A DNA stretch of 64,000 bases, from positions 62,001 to 126,000 of the forward strand of contig JACRCD010000076.1 of the NCBI GenBank assembly GCA_016219175.1, given 5' to 3'. The stretch comes from Deltaproteobacteria bacterium. GTDB lineage: Bacteria > Desulfobacterota > Desulfobulbia > Desulfobulbales > SURF-16. Below, in pieces: positions 51,672 through 62,309 of this stretch. The number at the start of each line of letters is the position of its first letter. Within the stretch, counting starts at the first letter, position 1. The notes below the pieces were generated by a model. That model had not been told where the DNA came from, did not search any database, and worked only from the letters and a program-made list of their open reading frames with translations. Both the position numbers and the translations under genes were made by a program.

Positions 51672-54600
51672 TCAGTTCGGTAAAACATCTACCTTTATGG
51701 CGCACACCTTGTACTCAGGGCTTCTTGACAGCCGGTCAAGGCTATTCAAGGTAAGCAGATTCACCGGCGCCTCGGCAAAATGGTAAGGCACAAAGACGGT
51801 GCCTTCCTGTGACCGTTCGGTGATTTTGGCTCTTATTTTTATCGCCCCCCTGCGGGAGGTCAGCGTAAGCCAGGTCATATCCCTGATATCGAGACGTTTG
51901 GCGTCCTCGGGATTGATCTCGGCAAAGGCCTCCGGGCATATCTCCTCTATTGCCGCGGTTTTGCGGGTCATGCTGCCGAAATTGTACTGGGCGAGCTCAC
52001 GTCCCGTGGTGAGTATCAGAGGATATTCACCGTCAGGAAGTTCATTTGGTCCGGTATAATCCTCGGGCAGAAAAAGCCCCCTGCCCCGCACAAAGGCGCC
52101 GATATGCAGCACCGGGGTGCCGGGATGGCTGCTGTCGGGGCAGGGCCACTGCAGCCCTTCCTTTTCTATCCGGCCATAGCTGATGCCGGCATACTGGGGC
52201 AGGAGCGCGCTGATTTCGGCAAAGACCTTTTCAGCGGAAGGATAGCGCATCATGTAACCCATCTTCTGGGCCAGATCGCAGAAGATCTTCCAGTCCGGCT
52301 TTGCCTCGCCGGGGGGATCGACCGCCTTGCGCACCCGCTGCACCCGACGCTCCGAGCAGGTAAAGGTGCCGTCTTTTTCCGCAAAACAGGCGGCGGGGAG
52401 CACCACATCGGCCATTTTGGCCGTATCGGTCAGGAAGATATCCTGGACCAGCAGAAAATCAAGCTTCTCTATGGCCTTGATGGCATGACCGGCGTTGGGA
52501 TCGGCCAGGACCGGATCCTCACCCATGATATACACGCCCTTGATATTGCCGCCCAGGATGTTATCCCACACCTCGGTCGCGGGTTTTCCCGGCCGGCGCG
52601 GCAGTTTCACCCCCCACATCTCCTCATAGCGGGCAAATACCTCTTCAGCCGTCAGACCGGAATAGCCGGGCAAGGTGTTGAACAGAGCGCCCATATCGCA
52701 GGCCCCCTGCACGTTGTTCTGACCGCGCAGCGGGTTCACGCCGCCGCCGGCCACCCCCAGCTTGCCGCAGAGCATGGCAAGATTGGCGATTGATTTGACA
52801 TTGTCGGTGCCGGCGGCGTAATGGGCCAGACCCATGCCGTAAAAGATAGAGCATTTCTTGCCGGGGCTGGCGTAAAGCCGGGCGACCTGGCGAAGTTGCT
52901 CTTCAGGTACTCCGGTGATCTTGGCCACGTAGGAAGGAGGATATTTTTTGACGATGATCTCAAGGTGTTCAAAATCCTCGGTCCGTTCCTTGACAAATTC
53001 CTTGTCCCATAGATCCTCTTCAAGGATGATATGGCACAGGCAGTTCAGCAGCGCCACATCCGTGCCGGGTTTCAGGCGGAGCCAGTGGTCGGCCCGATAG
53101 GCGAAATCGGTGCCTCGCGGGTCTATGACGATGAGCTTGGCGCCCTTTTCAACCGCCTGATGAAGACGCAGGCCGATGGTCGGGTGACCGGTATCGGCAT
53201 TGGAGCCGATCATCAGGATGACATCGGATTCCCGGATATCGTCAATGGAATTGGTCATTGCCCCGCTGCCGAATGAGATGGCCAGACTGGCCACGGTGGG
53301 AGCGTGTCAGAGCCGGGCGCAGTGATCGATATTGTTGGTGCCGATCACCGTCCGCATGAACTTCTGCATCAGGAAATTTTCTTCGTTGGTCGCCCTGGCG
53401 CAGGAAAAGGCGGCAATGGAATCCGCGCCGTACATGGCCTTCAGATCAAAGAAATTCCTGGCCACCACCTCCAGGGCGTCATCCCAGCTCGTCTCCACCA
53501 GATGGCCATGGCGTCTGACCAGGGGTTTGGTCAGCCGGTCCTTATGGCGGACAAAATCATGGGCAAAGCGGCCCTTGACACACAAGGCGCCGAAATTAGG
53601 GGCCTGGCCGGGATCGGCGGTGACTTCCATGATGGTGTTGCCCTTGACCCTCAGAATAATCTGACAGCCGGCCCCGCAGTAGGGACAGGTCGTACGGACA
53701 TCACGCACCGTCTCATTGATGACCGGCACGAAGGACGCCTTTTTGGTTAGTGAGCCGGTGGGACAATTTTCAGCGCATTTCCCACAGGCAACACACCTGT
53801 CGTTGAAGAGGAGTTTCAGCCCGGAAGCAATATTGTCCTTGTCAACGGCCGCGGCGGTAACTTCCAGGGCGTTATATTCACAGGCATGCATGCAGCGCTG
53901 GCAGAACACACATTTATTGAGATCAACCTTGAGGACGGGATGAGACTCATCCTTTTTGTAAACCGGTTTCTCGCCCATGCCTGTTTTATTGATATTGACG
54001 TTCAAGTCGATATCCAATTTCTTCAACTCACAACGTTCAAAGGCGTTGCAGCCGCAGGAGAGGCAGCGTTCCGCCTCCTTGCGCGCCATCTGCTCATTGA
54101 AGCCGAGCTTGATCACGTCAAAATCCTGCACCGCCGTCTGCGGAGGCCTGGTGGGCATTTTTTCCCGCAATTTGATGTTGATGCCGTCAAAGTTGCTGAG
54201 ATGCACCTGATCAAAGGACTTGCCCCGGCTGAAATTAAACCGGTTTTCCCCGGGATCCTTGGCGACATCCATGACAAATGAATGAATATTGTCAGCCGCC
54301 CTCCTGGCCCCGACCACCGACTGGATGACCGTGCGGGGGCCGGTTGCCACATCACCGGCCGCGTATACCCCGGGCACGGAGGTGGTAAAATCCCTGGGGG
54401 AGGCATTGATCGTGTTGTTGGGTGCAAGTTCAAGCTGTTCCTCAAGTTCCCCGCCGGTAAATCCGTCAGCACATGCCATCTGACCAAGGGAGGAGACAAG
54501 GGTGTCTATACTCATCAGGTTTGTGCTGCCGGGGATGGCTTCGGGCTGACGGCTCCCTCTGGCATCCGGTTCGCCAAGCCTCATCCTGACCAATTCAACA

Positions 54601-55790
54601 CTTAATCCGCCATTTTCCGCCTCAAAAATCTGCACAGGGGACGCCATAAGCAGGAACTGCACCCCTTCCCTTTCCGCCTCCCGGATGACACGCTGATTGG
54701 CCACCATCTCTTCCTGGGATCTGGGATAGATGATGGTGACCTGTTCAACGTTCTGGCGCAGCAGGGTGCGGGCTACCTCCATGGCGATGTTGTTGCCGCC
54801 GATAACCGCGGCGCGGCGGCCGTAGTTGATCTTTTTGCCCTCCGCCGCATCACGGAGAACTTTTGTGGCGGTGAGAACACTGCGCAGTCTGCCCCCCGGA
54901 ATTTCCAGGGGTTTATCAATGCCGGCGCCTGTCGCCACAAGTATGGCTTGATAGCCCTGATCCTTCAGATCCCGCAGGGTGAAGTCCACCCCCCATTTCT
55001 GGCTCAGCTTGACGGAAATGCCCATGCGCAGGATCATGTTGGTCTCGTAATCAAGGACGTCACGGGCAATCTTATAGGTGGGGATGCCGTAGCGCAGCAT
55101 GCCGCCCAGTTTGGGATTGGCCTCATACAGGGTGACATCGTGCCCTTTACGGGCAAGGTAATACGCCCCGGTGAGGCCGGCCGGCCCGCCGCCGATGACG
55201 GCAATCCGTTTGCCCGTGGCTTTTTCCCTGGGAATCTTCAAATCAATATGATTGGTCATGCACCAGTCTGCCACAAATCGCTTCAGGTGGTTGATGGACA
55301 CGGGCTCATCAACCAAAATCCTGCGGCAGCGTGTTTCGCAGAAACGGGGGCAGACACGGCCCACGGAAAAGGGGAAGGGATTGCGCTCCATGATGAGACG
55401 CATGGCCTCTTCATATTCTCCCTTGCTTATATGGGCGATGTAGCCCTGGACATTGATCTGGCCGGGACAGGTCATATTGCAGGGGGCCTTGCAGTCACCG
55501 AAATGAACCGAGGAGAGCTTGGCCAGTCTGTCCTGCCTGATCTTCATAAGAGCAGGAGAATCGGTTTTCACCTTCATGCCGTCCTTGGCCAGGGCGACAC
55601 ACGAACGGACCGGGTCATTCATGCCCTCTATCTCGACGACGCACAAGCCGCAGGGCACCTTACCGCTCTTGCCGCCAACAAAGCAAAGAGATGGGATGTT
55701 GATCTCAGAGCGCCTGGCGATTTCCAGAATGGTCAGGCCCGGCTCGGCAACAACCGCCATGCCGTTTATTTCAAGATTTATTGTCGACAT
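51672..55790 (-). CDS. fdhA: Selenocysteine formate dehydrogenase fused to an NAD(P)H-oxidoreductase (GltD-like) module
   Basis: Reading UGA at 53307-53309 as Sec828 gives one frame of 1372 residues. Order: a [2Fe-2S] domain (Cys36, Cys47, Cys50, Cys64); a GltD-type Fe-S region with VGRVCPRFCETRCRR; FAD/NAD(P) domains (RIAVIGGGPAGLTGAYYLAR, later AAVIGGNNIAMEVARTLL and VPGVYAAGDVATG); a Cys-rich linker (CLSCGCNAFERC); two [4Fe-4S] ferredoxin motifs (CVFCQRCMHAC, CVACGKCAENC); then a molybdopterin domain with its [4Fe-4S] cysteines 702, 705, 709, 737 and the NIDHCARLUHAPTV site, where Sec is the Mo/W ligand. The C-terminal MoCo part ends LDRLSRSPEYKV. It probably oxidises formate or reduces CO2 and also contacts NAD(P)H. 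It lies between acsC and hdrA. Confidence 0.95.
53279..53293 (-). promoter_or_regulatory. SECIS-like hairpin of fdhA
   Basis: On the coding strand TGGCCA pairs with TGGCCA (self-complementary halves) around the loop GTC, starting 13 bases after the UGA. The loop with preceding A and following U gives AGUCU, comparable with the GGUCU loop of the E. coli fdhF SECIS. Confidence 0.75.
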
Positions 55791-55820
55791 AGTTTTCCAG
55801 ATAAATACATCATTGTTACA

Positions 55821-57176
55821 TTACGCGGCGGGCTTCCATTCCTTCAGGAAGGCGGGAAGATGCCCTGCTTCACGGGGCCCGATGGTAATGGTCCACTCAG
55901 GAAGTTCTTCTTCAAGCTCGCCCTTGATACTGGCCAGATAACCCGGAATAATCAGGTCGCGATGTTTGACCTTGTCCAGTATGCCGGATTTCTTGATAAA
56001 GTTGGCGATAAGATCGGCGCCGAACTTGCCCGCGGCCCAGGCGGTGAGCACGGACAAACCTTCCGTATCCTTGATCAGGAGCCAGGACGGCACCTTGCTG
56101 CCCTCGATCTCGCCCGAGACGATAAAATAGGTAAGCGAGAAGTTGCAGGTGATGAGAACCGGAGAGTTCTCGGCCGGACCGTTAATACTGTAAACATCTT
56201 CCTGCACGACCATGGGCCGCTGGGGATCGGTAAAGATGTTGAGCTGCTCAAGCAGCAGGGGAAAGAGGATATCTCCCTGCAGATCAGAAAGCACAACGAT
56301 ACCTGAATATTTGGCAATGAGGACCGAGGCGATCATGGCCTCCATCATGGGGTCATCCGTCATCTCGCAGGGAAAGGAAATGGTCGGGAATCCCAGAGGC
56401 TTGAACTTGGATTTGATGGCCGAGCGCCGTGAGGCGACATTATCTTCCAGGGCGGCCTTCATGGTCCGGGCGCCGGTGTCCAGGATAATATCCTTCAGGC
56501 CGTCCGCCATGAGCTTTTCGGAAAGCTCGACGGTGTTGTCCAGACTAACGCCGCGGATGCCCAGGGGACAAGCGGCTTCCTTGGCCATGGCCGCCATCTC
56601 GGCAACATTATCGGCCGTGGCGCCGTAAAGCAGGGGTTTACGTTCACCGCAAACCTTGGCGCCTTCGGCAAGCAAAGCGGCTTTGCTGCTCATGAGAATA
56701 AGGCTTGCGTCCTCGGCGCCGTCAAGAACCTTCTTGACCAGGGCCGTAAATTTGCCCTGATCGCCGTCCGCATCCTTGACCGCGATCAGTCCGGCCTTCA
56801 TCAAAACCCCGACCCGCTCATAGCGCAGGGATTTGAAGCGGCTGATACGGCCGTCAACGTCCGCACCCGCCATATCCGTGCTGACAAGGACCGCGATACC
56901 GGTCGGATTTTCAAACCTTTTTTCATGGCGGAACATGCAGGTCTCTCCACCGGTGGTGAAAGAGGCACTCCCTGCGCCAAGCTTGATTGTTCTGATCGGC
57001 GGGGCAGACGCCTCACCGATTGTCGCCTTGGCTTCCTCGGAAACATAAGGGCATTTTTCAATTTCAGCCTGCCCGGCTGCAACCTTCATGGCAAAGGCAA
57101 GACAGGTGGGAATCCCGCACTCTCCGCAGTTCTTTTTAGGGAGCATTTTAAGGATTTGTATACCGGTAAGAGCCAT
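55821..57176 (-). CDS. acsC: Corrinoid iron-sulfur protein large subunit AcsC (CdhE)
   Basis: This 451-aa protein begins with the [4Fe-4S] domain CGECGIPTCLAFAMKVAAGQ with a fourth Cys in EKCPY, followed by a TIM-barrel-like and a C-terminal cobalamin-binding domain (YFIVSGEIEGSKVPSWLLI, LTAWAAGKFGADLI). It is the large subunit of the corrinoid protein that carries the methyl group between methyl-tetrahydrofolate and acetyl-CoA synthase. Its small subunit is the AcsD half of the fusion at 59.5-62.2 kb. It lies 121 bases after acsB and 30 bases before the fdhA gene, so it is co-transcribed with them. Confidence 0.93.
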   Translation of the reverse strand: MALTGIQILKMLPKKNCGECGIPTCLAFAMKVAAGQAEIEKCPYVSEEAKATIGEASAPPIRTIKLGAGSASFTTGGETCMFRHEKRFENPTGIAVLVSTDMAGADVDGRISRFKSLRYERVGVLMKAGLIAVKDADGDQGKFTALVKKVLDGAEDASLILMSSKAALLAEGAKVCGERKPLLYGATADNVAEMAAMAKEAACPLGIRGVSLDNTVELSEKLMADGLKDIILDTGARTMKAALEDNVASRRSAIKSKFKPLGFPTISFPCEMTDDPMMEAMIASVLIAKYSGIVVLSDLQGDILFPLLLEQLNIFTDPQRPMVVQEDVYSINGPAENSPVLITCNFSLTYFIVSGEIEGSKVPSWLLIKDTEGLSVLTAWAAGKFGADLIANFIKKSGILDKVKHRDLIIPGYLASIKGELEEELPEWTITIGPREAGHLPAFLKEWKPAA

Positions 57177-57297
57177 TGTTTATCTCCTCGTTAGCATATA
57201 ATAATAGGTGTTTAGGCTGTAGACTGTTGAAGCGGCTGGTCAAAACATTATCAAGTTAAGTCGGCACCTTCAGCCTTCAGTCTATCTTCCCGAGCAG

Positions 57298-59502
57298 TTA
57301 CATAACTGTTTCCATCTTAAGAGCGGGATGCCCCTTCTCCTTCAAAAAGGCAAGAACTTCTTCTTCCGTGGTGCCCACGGTCTCGTCAGCAATCATGTCG
57401 TAAAGTTCCGGCTTGCCGAGGGCCTCGCAGCGGGCCATCAGTTTGTCCTTCAACTCTTCCTTGAGCATTTTGGGCAGCCAGACCACCCGTTCTAAACCGC
57501 CTTCAGCCAGAAACAGTTTCGGACTGGTGAGAAAATGCTTGCTGACCCCCATGAAACCGGGGGTCTGGGCGCCGCCGCCGGCCATGCCCGCCAGGGAGGT
57601 AAACTTCATGCCGCTGGGGGTCATGCCCATATAGTCACGATTGACAACCATGATGCCGTTGCACTGGGGCAGCATGGCGGCAATGGCCTCGAAACAGCCG
57701 CAGGCCGTCATGGGATTATTCATCAGGGAATAGCAGCTTACCGCCGGCACCGCGCCGCGGGAGGCCTGATTGACGAAGTCGTTGATGCCGGCAAAATCCC
57801 CCATCACCGGATCGGTGCACTCACCCTTCTGGATCGGCTGGTTCGGACCGGTCGGATTGATCTGAAACGAGGCCTTGCCGTCCAGCCAGTTGTAGGCGCC
57901 GCACATGCCGACCCTTTCCGGGGTGATGACGCAGACATGGCTAGGGGCAAAAGACTGGCAGAGGGTACAGGAGTAAAAAATCTCCTCGGTTTCATCCGTC
58001 ATGTTGCCCAGCCGCAGATCGCGTTCGGCATAGACTTTCTTGGCCAGCTCCTGCACCTCTTCAACCTTCTCCTGCACGGTATAGATTTTCACCTGCACCT
58101 TGTCGAGAATGGCGCCGAATTCCTGATGCAGCTTGCCGTGCAGCACCTTGCCGATGTGTTTGAAGGAAAAGCCCTTCTCCACCGCGGCCTTGCCGATGCG
58201 AACCCACATGATATTACGCTGGCCGATGTGCATGATCCCCTGGATATAGTTGGTCAGATGATGAAACTGGCGCTCGAGGATCGGTTCAAAATCGGACTGC
58301 ATCTCACGGCCGGCCACCTCGACCAGGATGGCGATGGGCAGGTTCTGGCCCTGGGTGATATCACAGATGTCCTTGCCGATCAGGGTGACTTCGCCGTCGG
58401 TTACCTCGGACATATCCTTGGAGATAAGCACCTCAACGCCGCTGGTTCTGCCGCCGCCGCACTCCATGTAGAGATCGTCCTTCCTGATTCTTTCACCTTC
58501 AAAGGCCGGGCCGAAGGCCATGGGAATATCAATCTTGGCGATATTGACTTTCAGTCCGCGCACCTCGATGGCCTTCTGGACAATCTCCTCGTGGGGAACA
58601 TTGCTTACCACGTGCTCGTAAGTGCAGATACCGGTGGGCAGGACCTCGGGAATATCGTAATCGGAAATGGTCGGGAAGCCCCAATTGATGGCCCCGGCCG
58701 CATTGGCGTACCACTCGTCGCTGACAGGACCGAAGGCCATGACAAAGGCGAATGTCCTGTCTTTGTTGTAGATCAGGTTGCCCCGGTAATCACCGGGTTT
58801 GATGCCGCCGAAGGCCATGGCCACCCGGCAGGCGAAACCGATGGCGAAAACAGCGGTGGTATAACTGTCGCCGAAAGGAACAAGACGGGTGTTCCACCCC
58901 ACCTGGACATTGTTTTTCACCAGCTGCTCAGGCATGCGGATGCCGTTTGAATGGTCATGCATGAAAATGTAGAGATTTTTTTCCTGCAGTTCCAGGGCAA
59001 TCCTGCTGGCCACCTCTTTGTCCGCGGGAGAACCCATGATGGCGGCAAAGCCGGGGGCCGTGCCGTCAACAAATTCCACCCCGCGTTTGCGGAAGATAAC
59101 ATCATCGGCTGCGCCGAGCCAGATGTTGGCGCCGGTGGGATCTTCCGTTTTCGTGTAATATTCAGGCTGTTCCAGGTAGCGAATCGACTCATACATCTCT
59201 TCGGCAAAGAAAGTGGCCATGCCGGCGTCTAAAGCCGGGGCCAGGTAGGGCAGCCAGATATGGTCGCTTACCAGGGCAGGCAGAAGCTTGCGGCACTCCT
59301 GAAAGATATCCTTCATGTCTCCCAGTTTTTCAACCTTGGCGCCCAGCATACTGTAAATAACCGGCAGAAAATATGCGGTATTGGGAAAAGAGACTGCCTG
59401 TTCAGGACCATATTTTTTTAAAGCCGCCTCAAAGTTTTCCTCGGCCATATCAACGATCTTATGCGCGCCTCGGATAGCAGCTGAACAGATTATTTTTGAC
59501 AT
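57298..59502 (-). CDS. acsB: Acetyl-CoA synthase (CO-methylating) AcsB
   Basis: The 734-aa protein is the acetyl-CoA synthase subunit. Its A-cluster cysteines lie in CTLCQSFAPSHVC (about residue 510), then GMCGAYNWLDGKAS and, near residue 600, the diagnostic CGC (MTACGCFEAI). These ligands hold the [4Fe-4S]-Ni-Ni cluster that joins CO, a methyl group and CoA. Other parts fit AcsB (LGAADDVIFRKRG, FAFVMAFGPVSDEWY, MAFGPAFEGERIRK). It lacks the extra N-terminal domain of some archaeal forms. It lies 37 bases after the MetF-AcsD fusion and ahead of acsC. Confidence 0.95.
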   Translation of the reverse strand: MSKIICSAAIRGAHKIVDMAEENFEAALKKYGPEQAVSFPNTAYFLPVIYSMLGAKVEKLGDMKDIFQECRKLLPALVSDHIWLPYLAPALDAGMATFFAEEMYESIRYLEQPEYYTKTEDPTGANIWLGAADDVIFRKRGVEFVDGTAPGFAAIMGSPADKEVASRIALELQEKNLYIFMHDHSNGIRMPEQLVKNNVQVGWNTRLVPFGDSYTTAVFAIGFACRVAMAFGGIKPGDYRGNLIYNKDRTFAFVMAFGPVSDEWYANAAGAINWGFPTISDYDIPEVLPTGICTYEHVVSNVPHEEIVQKAIEVRGLKVNIAKIDIPMAFGPAFEGERIRKDDLYMECGGGRTSGVEVLISKDMSEVTDGEVTLIGKDICDITQGQNLPIAILVEVAGREMQSDFEPILERQFHHLTNYIQGIMHIGQRNIMWVRIGKAAVEKGFSFKHIGKVLHGKLHQEFGAILDKVQVKIYTVQEKVEEVQELAKKVYAERDLRLGNMTDETEEIFYSCTLCQSFAPSHVCVITPERVGMCGAYNWLDGKASFQINPTGPNQPIQKGECTDPVMGDFAGINDFVNQASRGAVPAVSCYSLMNNPMTACGCFEAIAAMLPQCNGIMVVNRDYMGMTPSGMKFTSLAGMAGGGAQTPGFMGVSKHFLTSPKLFLAEGGLERVVWLPKMLKEELKDKLMARCEALGKPELYDMIADETVGTTEEEVLAFLKEKGHPALKMETVM

Positions 59503-59539
59503 TAAATCGCTCCTCTCAGATTATCTAATAATTTTATCG

Positions 59540-62176
59540 TTAGCTTATCAGGCTATTGATCAGAGACTTGGTAAGGTTGATGGCTTTGGGGTGTCTCATA
59601 ATCAGCACCTCACCACCGGCAAGCAGCATACAGGTGGCGGTGATGGCCTCCATCATAATGCCTCGTCTTTCCTTATCGCCGATCAAATCATCAGAGGGAA
59701 GGCGGCACTCTTTTGCCTTCCAGACCTCCCGGCCGAGATTGCAGATGATCGGCACCTGCAGCTTTTCGTCCTGCTGGGTAAGGGCGGCTAATCTGATACG
59801 CTCCATGACCGAATAGGTATACTCGATACCGTATCCCAAGGCGCCGATGGAGGGATCCATCATGACGGAGTTCAGGGATACCCCGAGGTTTTCGAGAAGG
59901 ATATTCAGCTGTTTGGCGAGGTTGACGTCGATTGGAGAAGCAGCGACCATGGGACTCTGGAATGCCATGGCCGTGGCGCCGAGAGAACGGTAATTGCCGT
60001 CGCCAAGAGGGGCAAGACATACCTTCCTGTCGCCGGTAAGCGTGGTGATTTCCCTCAAGGTCTCGGTGTCTTTGTCCGCATTGCCGCAACCCCAGACAAT
60101 GGTCGGCACCTCGATATTATTAATGACTTCCGCGGCAATCTTGGCCGCTTCGGCGGCATTTCTGTTCAGGCCGTTGGGATCCGTGCTGACAAGCGAGATA
60201 CAGATGGCCTCTGCCTGGTAATCGTTTATGCATTTTCTGGCCCAGGCCAGGGGATTATCCAGCACGCCCTCAAAATGGCGGGTCAGGGTTTCCGGCCATT
60301 CATCCGGCTTCACATCAAGAATATCCATGGCGATCAGCGGCTTGTTCGGCATGACGCCTTCAAAGAGATGGAAGGGCAGTGATGTCTCTCCGCCGATTTT
60401 TATGGCCGTCTTGCCGCTGCCAAGGACTGCTTCCTTGATTTTGCCCGTATATTTGATCTTGCAGGAGTCAGCCGGCACCTTTTTGGCGCGTTCGGCAAAA
60501 GCAACCTTTTCAATGGCCAATTCGGCAACAGCCATGTCTCCGGAGGCTGGCGGAGCTTGAGTTGCGGCCGCTTTGGCCGGCTCCTGAGAGGGTTTGGCCG
60601 CGGCTGCCTTTTTGGCCTCGTCCGCGGCTTTCGCTTCGGCCGCCTTACGGGCCTCGTCCGCGGCTTTCACCTCGGCCGTCTTTCTGGCCTCGTCCGCCGC
60701 CTTGGCCTCGGCCGCTTTTCTGGCCTCTTCCGCAGCCTTGGCCTCGGCTGCCTTGCGGGCCTCGGCCGCCGCCTTAGCCTCGGCCGCCTTGCGGGTCTCG
60801 TCCGCAGCCTTAACCTCCGGCGCAACCTTTCTCGTCTCTTCCTTTGCTGAAGGGGCAACGGCTGGGGCGGTTTCAGGCGGCTCGCGTTTCAAAACCGCTT
60901 CGGCCCCGGCAAAGCTTGCCAATGCTTCAAATTGCTCATCGCTGAGATTAAAGGCTTTTTTCAAGGCATTCAGACCTATCTGCACGGACTGCAACGCCAT
61001 CTGACGTTCTTTTTCGTTCATCTCATGCTCTCCTGCATCTTCATATTCTGGGGCTGAGCCGGCTGCAGCCAACGGTACAGCTTCAGCTCGCATTTTTTCA
61101 ACTTCCGCACGGGCGGAGGCAATTATTTTTGCAGCCTCTGCCTTGGCTTCAACAAGAAGCTTCTCGGCATCCGCGGCCGCTTCCGGAGCCTTCACCGCGG
61201 GTGTGGCAACGGTAATGACCTCTTCAACCCGCGCTGCCGGCATCCTCGCGTCATCCTCCAAAACGGGTCGCGGTTCAAGCTTGGCGCGTTTGACGATCTC
61301 GGCTACGGCCTCCTCCCACTCAATGGCCATGATGTGCACACCGGACACACCCTTGATTTCCTTAACCCTGTTGATGATATCAACACAGATATTGATGCCC
61401 TCTTCCTGTTTGTCGGCCGCACCCTTCATGCGGTTGATCACTTCATCCGTGACATCCATGCCGGGAACGGACGTTTTCATGTAGCGGGCCATGCCGAGGG
61501 ATTTTGGCGGGGTGACACCGGCGAGAATATAAACTTTTTCATGCAGCCCGAGGTCACGGACCATTTCCATGAAACGGGCGAATTTTTCCACATTATAGAT
61601 AATCTGGGTCTGCACGAAATCCGCCCCGTTACTAACCTTTTTCGCCAGCCTCGGGGCGCGGAATTCAAAGGGATTGGCAAAGGGATTGGCGGCGCAACCC
61701 AGGAAAAGTCTCGGTTCGGCGGACTTTATATCTTCCCCGCATTGGAACTTCCTTTCATCCCGCATGGCCCGGACCATGCCGAGCAGCTGGATTGAATCCA
61801 TGTCGAAAACACCCTTGCTGCCGGGATGATTACCGAACTTCTGGTGATCCCCGGTCAGACAGAGGAGGTTTTTCAGGCCAAGGGCGGCAGCCCCCAGAAT
61901 ATCGCTCTGCATGCCTATTCTGTTGCGGTCGCGGCAAGTCATCTGAATGACCGGCTCCACTCCCTCCTGCAGGGTAATGAGCCCCGCGGCGATGCTCGAC
62001 ATGCGGACAATGGCGGTCTGGCAGTCCGTGATATTGACCGCATCAACATGTCCCTTGAGTATGCGGGCTTTTTTTCTGACCACCTCGGGATCGCTGCTCT
62101 TGGGCGGCCCCAGTTCTCCGGTGACGGCAAATCCTCCGGAGGTCAGAATTTTTTCTAAACGGCTTCCCGATTTCAT
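59540..62176 (-). CDS. Fusion of methylenetetrahydrofolate reductase (MetF) and corrinoid protein small subunit (AcsD)
   Basis: One frame of 878 residues. Residues 1-300 are a MetF-type methylene-THF reductase (FAVTGELGPPKSSDPEVVRK, VNITDCQTAIVRMSS, NLLCLTGDHQKFGNHPGSKG, FVQTQIIYNVEKFARF). Residues 300-385 hold a helical linker (VEAKAEAAKIIASARAEVEK). Residues 385-430 form a short helical segment, and 445-545 a TolA-like Ala/Lys/Glu repeat (AEAKAADEARKA type). Residues 548-878 are AcsD/CdhD (KIGGETSLPFHLFEGVMPNK, DPNGLNRNAAEAAKIAA, VWGCGNADKDTETLREITTL, MMDPSIGALGYGIEYTYS). The protein would join the last reduction of the methyl branch to the methyl carrier. No frameshift or internal stop separates the halves, and the linker codes for a long flexible helix. 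I see no reason to call it an assembly artefact. Confidence 0.9.
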   Translation of the reverse strand: MKSGSRLEKILTSGGFAVTGELGPPKSSDPEVVRKKARILKGHVDAVNITDCQTAIVRMSSIAAGLITLQEGVEPVIQMTCRDRNRIGMQSDILGAAALGLKNLLCLTGDHQKFGNHPGSKGVFDMDSIQLLGMVRAMRDERKFQCGEDIKSAEPRLFLGCAANPFANPFEFRAPRLAKKVSNGADFVQTQIIYNVEKFARFMEMVRDLGLHEKVYILAGVTPPKSLGMARYMKTSVPGMDVTDEVINRMKGAADKQEEGINICVDIINRVKEIKGVSGVHIMAIEWEEAVAEIVKRAKLEPRPVLEDDARMPAARVEEVITVATPAVKAPEAAADAEKLLVEAKAEAAKIIASARAEVEKMRAEAVPLAAAGSAPEYEDAGEHEMNEKERQMALQSVQIGLNALKKAFNLSDEQFEALASFAGAEAVLKREPPETAPAVAPSAKEETRKVAPEVKAADETRKAAEAKAAAEARKAAEAKAAEEARKAAEAKAADEARKTAEVKAADEARKAAEAKAADEAKKAAAAKPSQEPAKAAATQAPPASGDMAVAELAIEKVAFAERAKKVPADSCKIKYTGKIKEAVLGSGKTAIKIGGETSLPFHLFEGVMPNKPLIAMDILDVKPDEWPETLTRHFEGVLDNPLAWARKCINDYQAEAICISLVSTDPNGLNRNAAEAAKIAAEVINNIEVPTIVWGCGNADKDTETLREITTLTGDRKVCLAPLGDGNYRSLGATAMAFQSPMVAASPIDVNLAKQLNILLENLGVSLNSVMMDPSIGALGYGIEYTYSVMERIRLAALTQQDEKLQVPIICNLGREVWKAKECRLPSDDLIGDKERRGIMMEAITATCMLLAGGEVLIMRHPKAINLTKSLINSLIS
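60587..60844 (-). repeat. Ala/Lys/Glu-coding tandem repeat inside the MetF-AcsD fusion
   Basis: The segment encodes a TolA-like chain, about residues 445-530, built from units such as AEAKAADEARKA repeated several times. It would form a long single helix or coiled coil joining two folded parts. Length may vary between strains. Confidence 0.85.
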
Positions 62177-62309
62177 TCGGTTGTATCCTTATATTCTAGA
62201 ATTTAAAGAAAACAGCGAACAGCTTAGGCTCATAGACTTAAAGACGATCAGGCCCCAATGCCCGCGGCGTTTTCAACCGCAAAGGTACGGATCAGACACG
62301 CGCGAACTT

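Noticed and set aside
53294-53307. Two separate genes (NAD(P)H-oxidoreductase/ferredoxin protein and a 5'-truncated formate dehydrogenase)
   Set aside because: The frames are continuous through a UGA at a known Sec site, and the second piece has no start of its own near a ribosome-binding site.
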